Part shown: positions 44,468-57,400 of the stretch, piece by piece | Layout of the letters: every line of letters starts with the position of its first letter | Numbering within the stretch: the first letter of the stretch is position 1 | Assembly (NCBI GenBank): GCA_019454045.1 | Contig: SKCR01032789.1 | Location: forward strand, 277,923-341,922 | DNA from: Zanthoxylum bungeanum | Lineage: Eukaryota > Streptophyta > Magnoliopsida > Sapindales > Rutaceae | DNA length: 64,000 nt | Reading direction: 5' to 3' | Notes under the pieces: generated by a model | What the model saw: only the letters and a program-made list of their open reading frames with translations | What the model was told of the DNA's origin: nothing | Databases searched by the model: none | Translations under genes and position numbers: made by a program

Positions 44468-47400
44468 AAACTGGTATTAAAGCAGGTCTGATCCTTCATC
44501 CATTACATTTATCATGCTTGATATATGATATATAATCCAATTTTGATATTTGAACATGCATGTAATTTAGATGTTTCTTAACTTTTCGGTTCTACGTTAA
44601 CGGAAAACATAACGCAGATTTAATGGTTAAGTTAAGTTATGTTTTCCCATGTAGAATTAAACTGTTGAGAAATTGATCTTGATTAAAATCTACATTTTAT
44701 GTAGAGTAGAACCCTCTTTAGGAATATCCCCGCTTAAATAAGGCATTAAAGTAACTAGTATTATGAATACTTATTTCTTGGTCCGCCTTGTCAGTACGGA
44801 TGCAAATGATTTACTGATGCTGTAGTTGTATCGTGCCAAAGTTGTGCAGTTATGGCTGATGGTAGTTTATTTGCGGCTGTAGAACTTATATGATAAGAGA
44901 CAAATTCAAGTGAAAATGGAAATCCTGAACGTGCCAAAGCTGTCAAGACTACATCGGTAGCTTGAGTTTGTCACTGACAAGTGAAGCCTTGATACACCTC
45001 CTTGTGAACGTGCCAAAGCCGTCACAACGAGAAACGGTCATGACTGAAATCAGGAGTCACAGTGAGTGTGATTGACAATGAGTTGTCTACCTATGAATAT
45101 ACGTAGGCGAGAACGTATCAAAGCTGTAAGTCGAAATATATTCATGGGGTCCACTTCTCACTATGGAATTCAATTTAATTATTGGATTCCCGTTTTCCGT
45201 TGAGAATTACGGTATTATAAAAGTAGTAGAAGGCACTGCTGGGTTAAAAATCCATAACTAAGGCAGTGTGTAATATTATGAAAATAGTCGTTTATGTTTC
45301 CTTTATTCTATTGTGTATATAGAATTAAACTTCTAATCCACTGCATGCATATTATTTGTATATGTTTTCTGACTTTCCTTATGGTTGCAGATTTCTAGAA
45401 TAGGTTCTAGATTTAGAGTAGGCTTGGATATTGGTAGATTAGTCAAAACCATCGGGAACTGTTGTTCCAATTTCCTTGAAAATTAATATGGTTAGTGACT
45501 TAGTTTCTAAGTCACGATAGGTAATCTAAATAGATATCTGTTTTAGGATATAATTCTGAAGAGATAATAGTTTCTTTTGCAGTAAGAATCGACGTGAATT
45601 AGTTCATGTCTCTAGATTCTTGACTAGCATTAAGAAAACTCCATTAGGTATTTATTTATCTGATAATGACGATTCTTGGCTTTAGTGACCTTTAGAGGTA
45701 GTGTGTCTGACACAATTTGCTAATCAATTATTTGCAAATGTTGTGAATAGTTGAAGGCAAATTATAAAGCTAAAAAAAGATATATGTATAGTTATGTAGA
45801 GAATATCGATTCTCACAATACGACAACTATAGGTATTGGATTCCAGATCTCCCTTCTAGTTATTTAAGATTTTATTTAATGATTGTTTTGATATTTGATA
45901 TCAGAACTTGCGACTATCGGATAGTTAATTGTTCTTTATAAACAATTGCTACATATTTTAATACGACTAGTAGTGTCATTAACGAAGAGATAAACATTAA
46001 GAAAAATTTTCGGTTAACTAAATAATTTAGAACAGTGTTTTATGAGATTTTATCACTTAGACATTAGATGCTTATTCCGTATGATAAATGATGGTCTGAT
46101 ACGAGATCACACCATATATCCTTATCCATTTAATGAATATTTTATTCTGGGAATGTGATTAAATCTCATTTAACCAATGATCGTCATTGGACCACAGATT
46201 TATTAAACTAATACATTGGATGTATGTAGTTTAATGAATTATAAATTACCTTGGATAATTTTCTTTACTTTGTAACTTAGTTAATGAGTTGTCATGACTT
46301 AGTTACGTGTTTCTAAAAGAATGCATATTGAACGTCTTAAATGGTTCGAGAACTTTCAATATGTTTCTGATGAAACGCTAATATAATATTTTGAATGGTT
46401 CAAAGATATTCGATTTTGAAATTTTTAAAACTATCTTTTTAAAATTCATCATGAGTCTTTGAATAGTTCAAAGATGTTTGATACGATCAAACATATGAAT
46501 CTATGGCAATTAGTTCTAAGATTATTCAATGAATATGATTCTTACTCAATATTATTCTTCTATGATTCCATCGTGATGAAATTGGTCAGTGGGAGAAATC
46601 AAATCTTATACGATTTGATTCATTTGATATTGAGTGTTACCGAATTAGTTTCAATACTCTTGGGGATATGCTCCAGTAACACTAATTCATCCTTTTTATT
46701 AATGTTCCATTAGTTTCTACAGTTATATATATGATATGTATAAGTAGAAAATTTGAATCTTGAAAAGTTTGAGATTTGAATCTTTCTTTTATATAATGGT
46801 TATATAATTGAAAAGTACTTGCGCCTCGGAAGTACAAGTAAAAATTTATTACCGAATTAGTTTCAATACTCTTGGGGATATGCTCCAGTAACACTAATTC
46901 ATCCTTTTTAATTAATGTTCCATTAGTTTCTACAGTTATATATATGATATGTATAAGTAGAAAATTCGAATCTTGAAAAGTTTGAGATTTGAATCTTTCT
47001 TTTATATAATGGTTATATAATTCAAAAGTACTTGCGCCTCGGAGGTACAAGTAAAAATGTATCATTTATTCTATTTAATAGAATATTGTATTCTATTTGA
47101 TAGAATATTTTTTCTACGATCTCGAGTAATAAAATTATTTTATTACTTGGCGTGTAACATCAGATGTTGACGATTATAGAAAAGACTTGACTTATTGAAG
47201 TTAAATGTGAGAGTGATAAACTATAAATGAAACTACGTAATTAATAAGATGAAAAGACCCTTAGACATCTTCCATATAAATCCAATAGGATGTCAGAATC
47301 ATGTGCGAAGTATTTGATACTAAATAGTTCTGTTGTTTTCTTATCGAAGAAAATTATCTTATAACTTACAGTAAGAGCGATATTTGATATCGATTTCGAA

Positions 47401-48986
47401 AGTTAGCATTGAATCATAGACTTAAGATTGTTCATAGCTTACTACGATCAAGTTTTGAACTTAATTGAGCTTTCGTTATGAATCGTTCATAAAATGTACA
47501 AAGAGTTTGCGCAGCAAAAACAAAGTGAGCTTATTAAAGGTTTGACCTTTATAGTATGACAGTGAGAAATGTAATACTCAGTAATCTATTATAGATTCTG
47601 ATGAAACTTGTCTCTAGTCACACTAATTGAATAATTAAAGATCTGTTGGTTAATGTTGATATTAAACTATGTATTTTAGCTAGGAATACAAAGTGACATT
47701 TCTGAATGGTTTCTTCGAAGAAAATATCCATTGTGATTTCTTTCTTTAAAGATTTCATTCTAAAATGGCCCTGTAGTTTGTATTCTGCTAAGATCGCAGT
47801 TTGATATACTAGCTTTTAGAGCCTATTGTGGACTCAGATGAGCTTTCCGGAAATCTGTGTTCTCTAATTTTGATATTAGTCAGATTGTATGAATTTTATC
47901 AAAGCATAGATAATACATATGTGATAGTATGATCCAATGGGAGCGTACAAATTTCTTTATAGTATTGTATATTCTAACGACATTATCATTGTTAATGTAA
48001 TAATGAGATGTTTGTGAGGTAAGAGATTTACCAAAGTCTTCTTTTCTCCGTGAAAGCAGTGGGAATAGTTTCTGTTATATTTGATATAAAGTTTCATATA
48101 TGATATAAAACAAGAGACTTGTGAGATACTCTCATTAGTCGTGCATTAGAAATGATCTAATAAAGGACACAACAAGACTATATGCGCGACAGTTAGTATA
48201 ACTGTTTCACGGTTAGTGTGTCTTTTGTATATAGTATTCATCTTTCATAAATGATGATTCATTTGTCGAAAGAGACATTGATTAGAATGTCTAGTCATCT
48301 ATGCATCATAAGATGATGACATAATGAATACTATATTATGTGGGATTATAGATATCGATTTAATCGTAATTGTTACGATCTATTTTGATACAATGTACAC
48401 AATAGGATGTGTCTTGAAACATGTTCTTTGTTATCTTTGAGATATTAAGAGCGAGTTTCTTATTCATGGAGAATGTAATCCGTAACCATTAGGATCAAAT
48501 TAGTTTTGAGACTAATTATGACATTATATGGTTTATGTCATATAAAGTCAGAAAAGATGTAGTGGGAGTGTCACAGATGATTCTACTATGTTAGTGGAAT
48601 TAGTTGTAACTTATGAAGTATTGACTTATGAAGTTACACAGTGACTTTATATATTAGAAGTTTTGATATTAGTGTTGTGTTTGCAGTTGTCTCATAATAT
48701 TTGGATTTGATCTCTAAATACATAGACAACTTAGGAGCTGTAGCACAATATTGATGTCGCATATGAGTCATATTGATTTATAACTTAGGTTATACAATAT
48801 ATATGAATGATGCTGGCTAATGGAAACGATTGGGTTTGTTGGACAAACTCAATATGTTATAGCGGACTTAGTTGTTGTTGCCTACCTTTTGAGTGCTAGG
48901 TCAGCACTTGAGGACCATGAGTATGTAATACATATTTAGATGTGTGTATGATACCGTGGATTGGTAATAGAACAAGTGGGAGAAAT
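44468..48986 (+). pseudogene. Interior of element H with fossil copia pol
   Basis: The primer site TGGTATTAAAGC (44472-44483, initiator tRNA-Met type) follows the LTR. A leader has four spaced GCCAAAGCCGTCA-like words (44835-45130). Frames are closed throughout. At 47520-48010 the order of copia reverse transcriptase is still traceable against C: GAAATGTAATACTCAG, the CTCTAGTCAC block, a FLNGFFEENIH relic at about 47698-47730, and CATTATCATTG near the YVDD box. An RNase H relic (GTTTCTTATTCATGG) is near 48450. The polypurine tract AAGTGGGAGAAAT ends at 48986. Length matches a normal copia interior, so coding capacity was lost by mutation rather than by one large deletion. Confidence 0.7.
46637..47060 (+). 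repeat. ~212-bp tandem duplication inside element H
   Basis: Two copies begin with TTACCGAATTAGTTTCAAT at about 46637 and 46849 and differ at few bases. The minus-strand open frame at 46682-47065 reads through both copies and is a by-product of the duplication. Confidence 0.9.
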
Positions 48987-51479
48987 TGTTAAGGTTTGTG
49001 CTCGAAGTGCCAATCCGGATCGTATTTATGTCTGATTCATGAATACGAATAATTCATTTTTCATAATATTACTTATTTATGGTAGTACTTCCTGCTTTTA
49101 TATACATATTCGATCTAATTACGATTAGATTGTAACTAAATATGATTTAGTGATATGTATATATTAGACAAAGGCCCGATAATATATTTTGTAGTGCGCA
49201 GTTATAAAATAGTTTGTAATTGACATTGTGAAGTGTCACTACTATAAGTATATTATCAAATAATGTTCCTGGTCAAGATTTACTAACACTGGTCGGTTAG
49301 TAAAATCCGCTGAGACCAGTACATGTCATATATCGAGACTTGGTTCGATGGTTTATCTCAATCAACCATGAGTTTTGGGAGACTCGTATAGACCTACAGG
49401 TGTTTATTTGATAAACACTGAACGACTTACCGAAGATTTCCTAATATATGGTACACCAACGTCAATAGGAATCTTCTCGAGTCGAGTAGCATAGTGGTCC
49501 TTCGACTTGAGATACCACTGTGGATATATGAGATATCCTCCACACTTTGATGACAGTCACGTCACCAATCTATTTAGATCAGACCTCTGCATGTTCATTG
49601 GGTGTGGACTGATGCTCATGATATCCTGTGAGTATCAGATAGAATCTGTCAGTCCTGTGTACATGGCATATGTATCATGTACGTATTTGCGATCTAGTAA
49701 ATCCATGGCCAATGTATACTTCGGAAGTGAGTTCCGAGTGTTATTTAGAGATCGTAAATTTGAAAGTCGACTATATTATACCTTAGGGATTTGACGTTCT
49801 TATCTATATCCCCGATATAATATTGATAGCCTGTGACAGAGGGATTATACATATGTAATGACCTCGACTTGCATAGTTCAATGAGATTATATGTGGTCGT
49901 CATAATTTACGAGTTGGTGAATTATGGACACGAAATTTGATTATGTGACGGATAAACCTAAACTTAGAGAGTCCCACAATATTAAGTGTACTCGTTGAGC
50001 ACTTGGGCAACGCGTTATTAATAATATAGATTATTCATAATACTTCACCAAATTAAATGAGTTAATTCGAATCGTTTAAACAGTTAAACAAAAATATATG
50101 CATTAGGGGCATTTCGGTCAATTAATAATTAATGTGTATTTGTATTTGATACAAGATTTGATTTGATACATATTAATTAATTGTCAAATGAGACATTGAC
50201 ATATGTCATTAATATATGTATTTGTTATTTAATGTAAATAAAATACATATATAATAATAATTACATTAATTAATTATTTAGATGTATAAATGTTAAATAT
50301 CTAGATAATTAAATTATTTCAATACTACATAATTGTTATGCAATATGTTTGATTATTATTGGTTACATGTGGCATGATTCTATTAAGCTTAAAGTTTACA
50401 AATTGGATTTGTTAAATTAAAGCTTATTATTATTTAATTTGATTAAAATGATCAAATGACCATTTTGCCCTCCCTTAGTCAGTTTTAGCTTGTATTTAAA
50501 GAGAGAATTTTATTTTTTCCATTATTAACCTCCATGGCCGAAACCTCCATAAAAGAAAAAGCTCCCAAAATTTGTTTGAAGAAACTAGGAAGAAAGTGAA
50601 GAAATCAAGAAAACGTTTAAGGAAATTATGAGATTTGAAGGTAATCTTCATAACTCTTAAACTTAGAAAGTTTGTTTCTTGTTCTTGAGCATCTAGACAA
50701 GTTCTAGGGTTTCTTCATTTCTTATATTTTGGGCCTTTTTGATTTAAAGGATGGATTTGGAGGCTAGATGTATGTGTGATGTTAGATTGAATGATATTAG
50801 GGTAATATTAGTTCAATTTTATCATTTGATGACTTGTTACCATTCTAGAGTGTTATGACCACTCTTGTAACTCTTATAATCGTTCTTGAGTTCTTCATTT
50901 GTGGTGACTTTGGTTGGTGTAAATATTAATATAATTAATGTTGAGAAAATTGGATTTAAAGCATGAAAATGATATTTTTGGTTACCAAATCAGATATGGA
51001 AATTTTATGATTTTGGTGATGAAAATAATGTTGTATAAATATATTGGATGTGTTTTGGGCATTGGAGTAATTGCTGGAAATTGTTTCGGAGTTGAAATAT
51101 GCGAAAATGGCAAAAAACAGCTTTACCGGGTGAGTTTCGGGCTTATCGGGTGTCCGCTGTCCAAACAGTGAATTGGTCATTGTTCGGGCAGCCCATGAAC
51201 TACCCAAGTACTATTGGGGCAGCCCCATGTGTATTGGTTGGTCGGTTCAGACAAAAACGTATTTTATGTCATTTTGCGGAAAAATATTTTCGTAAAAGTT
51301 TCGTAGTGTTTCTAACTTATTTATGTCGGTATTTGATATCGAATAAATATGTTTAGGTGAAATATGAATAAGTTATTCATATTGGATATTGAATAATTAT
51401 TCGATAAGTTTAAAAGTTTTAAAGTTACGATTTCGTCTGAACTGCGCGCTTCCGCTGCGCCCGCGCTAAAACCCCAACA
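48987..51479 (+). mobile_element. 3' LTR of element H
   Basis: 2493 bp, starting TGTTAAGG and ending ACCCCAACA, followed by CATAA. Differences from the 5' LTR are scattered substitutions and small indels, more than between B's two LTRs, suggesting an older insertion than B. Confidence 0.9.
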
Positions 51480-51484
51480 CATAA

Positions 51485-52974
51485 AGGCTCACATAAGATG
51501 TTAAAAACAATCTCTCAAGAGGCCTTGATATTCTATTCAACTTACATAAAACCTGTGTTTAGATCCTTAACCTAATTGGATCTTTGGTTCCATCTCAGGT
51601 TCCTTAATGTTGAGATCAAACTCATCGAGTTCAATTTTTCTACAATCTCCACTCTCTCTCAAAACTTTCTTTACAAGAAAACTGGCAAAATGAACAAAAA
51701 AAAATAAATTTCGTCTTTCATAATAATAGAATTGATATCACATTGAATTTTCAGGATATCCAACGAACATATATTTATACCCATTAGGTGCTAGTTTATC
51801 CTGCTACGCAGCTCTAACGTATGCAGGTCAATCCCAATTCCTTAAATATATAGACTTGGATTTCTATCGTACTATATCTGATATGGGGTCGTAGAACTAG
51901 CTTTCGATGGAAATCTATTAAGTATGTGGGCAACAATAAGTAAAGCATAACTCCAAAGGTAATATGAAATATATGTAAAGCTCATCATGAATTGTACCAT
52001 GTCCAATAAAGTATATTTCTTCACTCATACACACCAATGTGTTGAGGCATTCCTGGTGGGCTATATTGGGCGAGAATCTCATTCCCCCTTAAATAACTTC
52101 TGAATCCATCATTCACAAATTCACCACCTAGATCTGATCGAAGGTACTTCATGAATTTACCGGTTTATTTTTCTACTTCGTTTCGGAATATTTTGAACTT
52201 TTCAAATATTTCTGATTTATGTCTCATCAAATAGACATATACATATCTTGACTTATCATTCGTGAAAGTCACGAAGTATGTTGAAACATCATGAGCGGCA
52301 TAATTTAATGGACCACACACATCACTATGTACTAGTTCCAATAAATCTTCAGCACAGTGTCCAACACCAAGAAATGGGGCCTTTGTCATTTTTCCTTGGA
52401 TACATAACTCACAAATTGGATAAGGATCTAAGGTAAGATCTTAAATCAAACCATCATTAACCAATATTGATAGACGTCTAACACTTATGTAACCCAATCT
52501 CATATGTCATTATTCAGTATTATTTAATTAAGATCTTTTACTTGTATTTTCTTCAACATTAAAGACATCTCTACATGTTTCCAAAACTTAATAACCGTTA
52601 GATAAATAACATTCACATATCAAATAGTTGTCTTTATAATATAAACATAAAGCATTATCTTTAATGTTTATTTAATATCCATCTTTATCTAATATCGGTA
52701 AATATATTATCTGTCTGATAAGAGATGGTACATAATAACAGTCATGTAAACTTAATTTACTTTCATTAAGGAGATCGAGATCAACTGTTCCATTGACTTT
52801 GATATCCAATATCTTGTCATTTCTAACTCTAAGTTGGATCTCCCATTTGTTTAGCTTTCTTTTAACTCTCATGACTTGCATGGAAATGCAAATATAAGTA
52901 GGACTACCGGTGTCTAACACCCAACCACTATTTTCATTTAAGACTAATGAGATGTCAATAATAGGAAAAATACA
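51485..52974 (-). pseudogene. Copia protease and integrase (element C), degraded
   Basis: The protease is in an open segment (52920-52672) starting MLDTGSPTYIC, with the catalytic DTG triad, and continuing to DCYYVPSLIRQ. Next comes a broken GAG-pre-integrase zinc region (HMRLGYIS .. CELCIQGK, about 52500-52400). The integrase core is open at 52389-52165 (LLELVHSDVCGPLN .. YFVTFTNDKSRYVYVYLMRHKSE) and then degraded to 51485, where element H interrupts. These would process the polyprotein and insert cDNA. Stops and frameshifts make it inactive. Confidence 0.82.
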
Positions 52975-53685
52975 AAGCGTACATGGGGTTCCTGCTTTTC
53001 CTTTCAGCTATGGACAATCTTTCTTCCAGTGTCCAAACTTCTTCCAGTGTAGACAAGCATCACGAGATACATGCGGTCTTGCAGTTTGTTTCTTGGAATC
53101 TTTATTCTTATTCCCATTTTAATCTTCTCGGACTTCCTAGAAGTCTTTGAAGAGCTTGCTCCACATGGAGGTACAAAGTGAGATTCTCTTTCATCAAATC
53201 ATGTTCTTCTAAGCGTAGCATGTTTTGAAGCTCTTCATATGTGGCTTGCATAAAATGCATCACAAAGCTAGCATATGTACCGAGTAAAGAATACATAATC
53301 AGATTTTGGCCTAGCCTTTCATTTATCATAATGTCATGTCATTCCAAATATGAATCTGGTATATCATGTTCAAAACATGAATGCTAACTGCTCATTTATC
53401 CTTGAGCGTATAGTGGAATAATTCCTTAGACCTTCGATATATCTCATTTTCTTGATTTGCTTCGAACAACTCATTGAATGTTCTCATAATGCTCCAAACA
53501 TTGGGTACATCTATGTATTATTTGAGCAAATTAGGAACAATTTCGACAAACATTGGATTGAGCATAACATACTCATCGTTCTGACTCCAAGACAATGCGG
53601 ATGTTCATTTTCCATTCAAAATAATTCTCAGTTCCTTTCAATTTATTAGTATCCAAAGTCACATTAATGGATTTGCGGCAACCAT
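52975..53685 (-). pseudogene. Copia Gag (element C), degraded
   Basis: The presumptive start is MVAANPLM at 53685, soon followed by TGA. Relics include the NKLKGTENYFEWKMNIRIVLES-type segment near 53650-53580 and an open part at 53329-53108 (MINERLGQNLIMYSLLGTYASFVMHFMQA). A degenerate zinc knuckle near 53060-53010 (CLHWKKFGHWKKDCP) has its second cysteine replaced by tryptophan. In intact relatives Gag packages the RNA. Confidence 0.75.
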
Positions 53686-54417
53686 CTATAAGACAACAAT
53701 TAAACACAAGCATAATATTTTTCATTTCAATATAAAAACACTAATACGATTATGGATTTTAAATCTATTAGTGCCCCCCCCCCCACTATTTATGTAATTC
53801 TGTAATTTCCCTTAACGGAAAAATAGAAATTTGACAATCAAAATTTCATAGCGGGAAGTGGATCCCAAGACATTTACTCCAGCCTCACACTAATGACAGT
53901 ATTGGCCTTCATAAACTCATTAGGTAGACCTTAAAGGTCAATCACATCCACATGACTCTTTGTTGGTCTTAAACCATTTTTGATCCTCACACTAATGACG
54001 GTCTTGTATTAAGACGTGTTCTGGGTGTATACTTATCAATTTATACTAATGAGCTTCATAAGTACACCCTCACAATCTCATCATACTACATCTAATATTT
54101 TACCGGAGCGACCTAAGTTCCGAGCACTTATACCCTCACACTAATGACGGTCTTTGGCATAAGTAGTAAGACCTCATTCATTTTTGTTTTGAAAATACTG
54201 ACCATCCAATATTATTAATAATATTACTTAAATATAGAATCTTAATCATAAGAGATTTATGACAATCAAGTCATTAACATTATTGGGTCAAAATAAAAAA
54301 TTTTAATTTAAAACATGCAATGCATATCCAATATGACTTATACATAATTAAATTAAACTTATAGAGGCATAGATTCAAAAACATGTCAAACATGAAACAC
54401 GTGTTGCTTGGTTAAGA
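53686..54417 (-). other. Leader of element C with repeated motif
   Basis: Untranslated region between primer site and gag. The plus strand shows CCTCACACTAATGACGGT or a close variant near 53884, 53985 and 54134, spaced about 100-150 bp, plus a partial copy near 54040. A 12-C run sits at about 53775-53786. No gene is visible. Confidence 0.65.
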
Positions 54418-54432
54418 CTTACTCCGATACCA
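54418..54432 (-). other. Primer-binding site of element C
   Basis: On the minus strand TGGTATCGGAGTAAG begins three bases after the LTR end, a variant of the initiator tRNA-Met site TGGTATCAGAGC. Confidence 0.75.
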
Positions 54433-54435
54433 TTT

Positions 54436-57400
54436 TGTTGGGATAGATGTGGGAACCTTAGGGTCGGATCGGTGCCATGCTCAGCGGAAATGGGTCTAAC
54501 TCATGGATATCAAGCATGGGTGTATTTTTTAAATTATTTTAATGAAAACTACATTCCGTTACGAGTCTGTAATGAAAAACGGGGACCAAATCAGAGTCCA
54601 GAAACTCCGGAATGGAGAAAATTAAAGTTTCAACGCTCATGAGCATCAGTTCTCGGCACTTCATGATGTGCATGCTTAGGTGTCGCAACGCCCAATCTGC
54701 GAGACTCAGTGTCGCGCCGCGCAATGGTTAGAATCGCAACTCTCAATCTGTGAGAGCTCGGCGTTGCACCGCGCAAGGGTTAGCATCGTAACGACATAAG
54801 TTCTAAAAGCTCACGTCGCTGACCTGTGTAAAATGTTGGCAGAGAGCATTTTAACCTTCAAATCAATTCTAAACACTTTAAATTCTCCAAACACTTCAAT
54901 ACACCTAAAATCTAATTTTAACATCAAAACCAACATCAACACATGTTATACAACAAACATACATGTATTCTAAATACATATATACATTTCTTTGATTCAA
55001 AACATAAACCAAAATGGAATCCCATAATGAAATGACTCATGAAGAATTATAGGTCACTCAAAGGTGGTCAAGTGATTCTAGAATGGTAGACATAGCTCCA
55101 AGCTATCATCTAGAGTTCCAAACTCTAATTTAATGTTACATGTCCAACATGAACATATTTGACCCAATTACAAGTATATTATGTTTATGCTTCCAAAGCA
55201 TCTATACACAATTCATTAGCATAATTTCAACTTCAAGCTATGTTATTATGTATCCAATACATAATATATCACTATATGTTTCATTAATGAAAACAACTCA
55301 CTAATGAAAACATGGCTTTAGAGAAGATCAAACACACCTAATAAGCTTGATTCCAAGATCCAATCTTCTTCTCATTGTTGAAATATTGTGGAGAACTTCC
55401 AAAGTTAGCAAGCTTGATTACAAGATCCAATCTTGACTCCAATGTAGCAAGCTTCATTCCAATATCTAATCTTGATTTCTCCTTGTTAAAATGTTATAGA
55501 GAACTTCCAAAGCTTCTCTAAACATTTTCTTTACTTAGGCTAATAATTCTAATTTTTGTTTGTTTTAGCTTTCACAAGCTTAACTTTCTTAAGCTCAAGC
55601 TTAATTAAAACCTTACTCAAGCTTTCTTTTTATATCAAAACTTATGTAATTTTTAATTAATAAAAGTTATAATCAACTTTTAGGTTTACTTAATCCAATT
55701 TGTCTTAATATGTATAATTATGTGTGACTAATCATCTTTGTCTACCACTTTGATTTAATCAAATTAAATCAAGACAAAGATTAGTAAATCGATTAATTCA
55801 TTATCTACCACTTTGATTTAATCTAATTAAATCAAGCCAAATACACCTATAATTAAATATTTATAATTAACAAAATATCCTCAAATGGTAGAGATATTTA
55901 TGAAATTATGACAAAGCCCTTGTGTGATTTTTGATTAATCCAATAAAATCAATTCGGTCAAAATAAATAATCTTTGTTATCCATTAACACTTAATTTATT
56001 TAGTTTATAATTATAATATCAAATATTATTTATTATAAAAAATTATTGGCTACCGAAGTGCTCAACGAGTACACTTCATATTGTGAGACTCTCTAAGTCT
56101 AGACACGTTCGTCATATAAGCCTAGCTTATATGTACGCAATTCGGCCACCTCCGAATTTACGAAGAACAAGAATGACCTTTCTGAATTGTACAAGTCGAG
56201 GTCATCACATATATTTAACAATCCATGCATCGTATGCTATCCGAGTTGTGCGTAGGAAACATAGATAACACCATCAAATTTCTGAGGCGCACATCTCATG
56301 TCAACATATCCACGATTCTTTACAACTAATAAGAAACCATCTCTGACACATTCGATCCACCCTAGGTGATCGACTTTGGCATCAAAATATTAAGAATCGT
56401 GACTTACTCACATGGATACCTATATTAGAGCGGATGTGGACCCATAGGGTCGGATCGGTGTCCCACGCAGCGGAAGTGGGTCTAACCCATAGATATCAAG
56501 CATGAATGTAATTTTAAATAAATTAATGGAATACTATATTCCATACTATATTCCATTACGAGTGTATAGGAAAAAACCGAGACTGAAATGGAGTCTGGAA
56601 ACTCAAAAACGGAAGAAAATAAAATTCGACGCGCGAGTGCGCTACAGTGCGCATTGTAACGCTCAGACCAAATTCATTTTTTTTATTTGATGCTTTGTTA
56701 AGCATCAAAGCATCAGCTCACTGAAAATTCTCCAGATAGCTGATACAAATAGGATATTTTACCATATTTATTTCCAATCTCCCCTAAATACTTTCAAACA
56801 TCCAAAATTAATTTTTAACATCAAAACCAACATCAACACATGTTATAAAACAAAATATCAAGTTTTTTCAAAATATCAAATATTTTTTTTCAAAAAACAT
56901 AAATTTATTCTAAATACGCACTTGCGTAAATTTTGAATTCAAAACACAAACCAAATTAGAATCCCACAATGAAATGACTCATGAACAATTCTAGGTCATT
57001 CAAAGGTGGTCAAGGTTTTATAGAATAAGAGTCATAGCTCTAAGCTTTCATCTAGAGTTTCAAACTCTAATTTTTAAATTTATGTCCAACATAAATATTT
57101 TGACTCAATCACAAGCATATTGTGTTTATATTTCTAAAGTATCATAACACAATTTATTAGCTTAATTTCAACTTTAAGATATGTTATTATGTATCTAACA
57201 CATAATTCATCACTATATGTCTCACTAATGAAAACTTACTAATAAAGAACATTGCTTAGGAGAAAATAAAATATTACCTAGTAAGCTTGATACAAAGATT
57301 CAATCTTCTTCTCATTGTTGAAATTGCTGGAGAACTTTCAAGATTTGCAAGCTTGACTCCAAGATCCAATCTTGATTCCAATGCTAGCAAGCTTCACTCC

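Larger units (their letters stand above)
41966..51479 (+). mobile_element. Element H: complete non-autonomous copia derivative, TSD CATAA
   Basis: The exact 5-bp duplication CATAA lies at 41961-41965 and 51480-51484, within the linker coding part of C. LTRs are 41966-44467 (2502 bp) and 48987-51479 (2493 bp), with a 4519-bp interior carrying primer site and polypurine tract. The LTR start (TGTTAGGGTTGATGC..GGAGTGCCAATCCGAAT) and several internal LTR blocks match those of elements C and E, so H derives from the same copia lineage. It has no usable ORF, and F is a second member. Confidence 0.92.

Noticed and set aside
52910..53122. Plus-strand ORF in copia C
   Set aside because: Opposite the minus-strand gag zinc-knuckle/protease region that has clear copia motifs.
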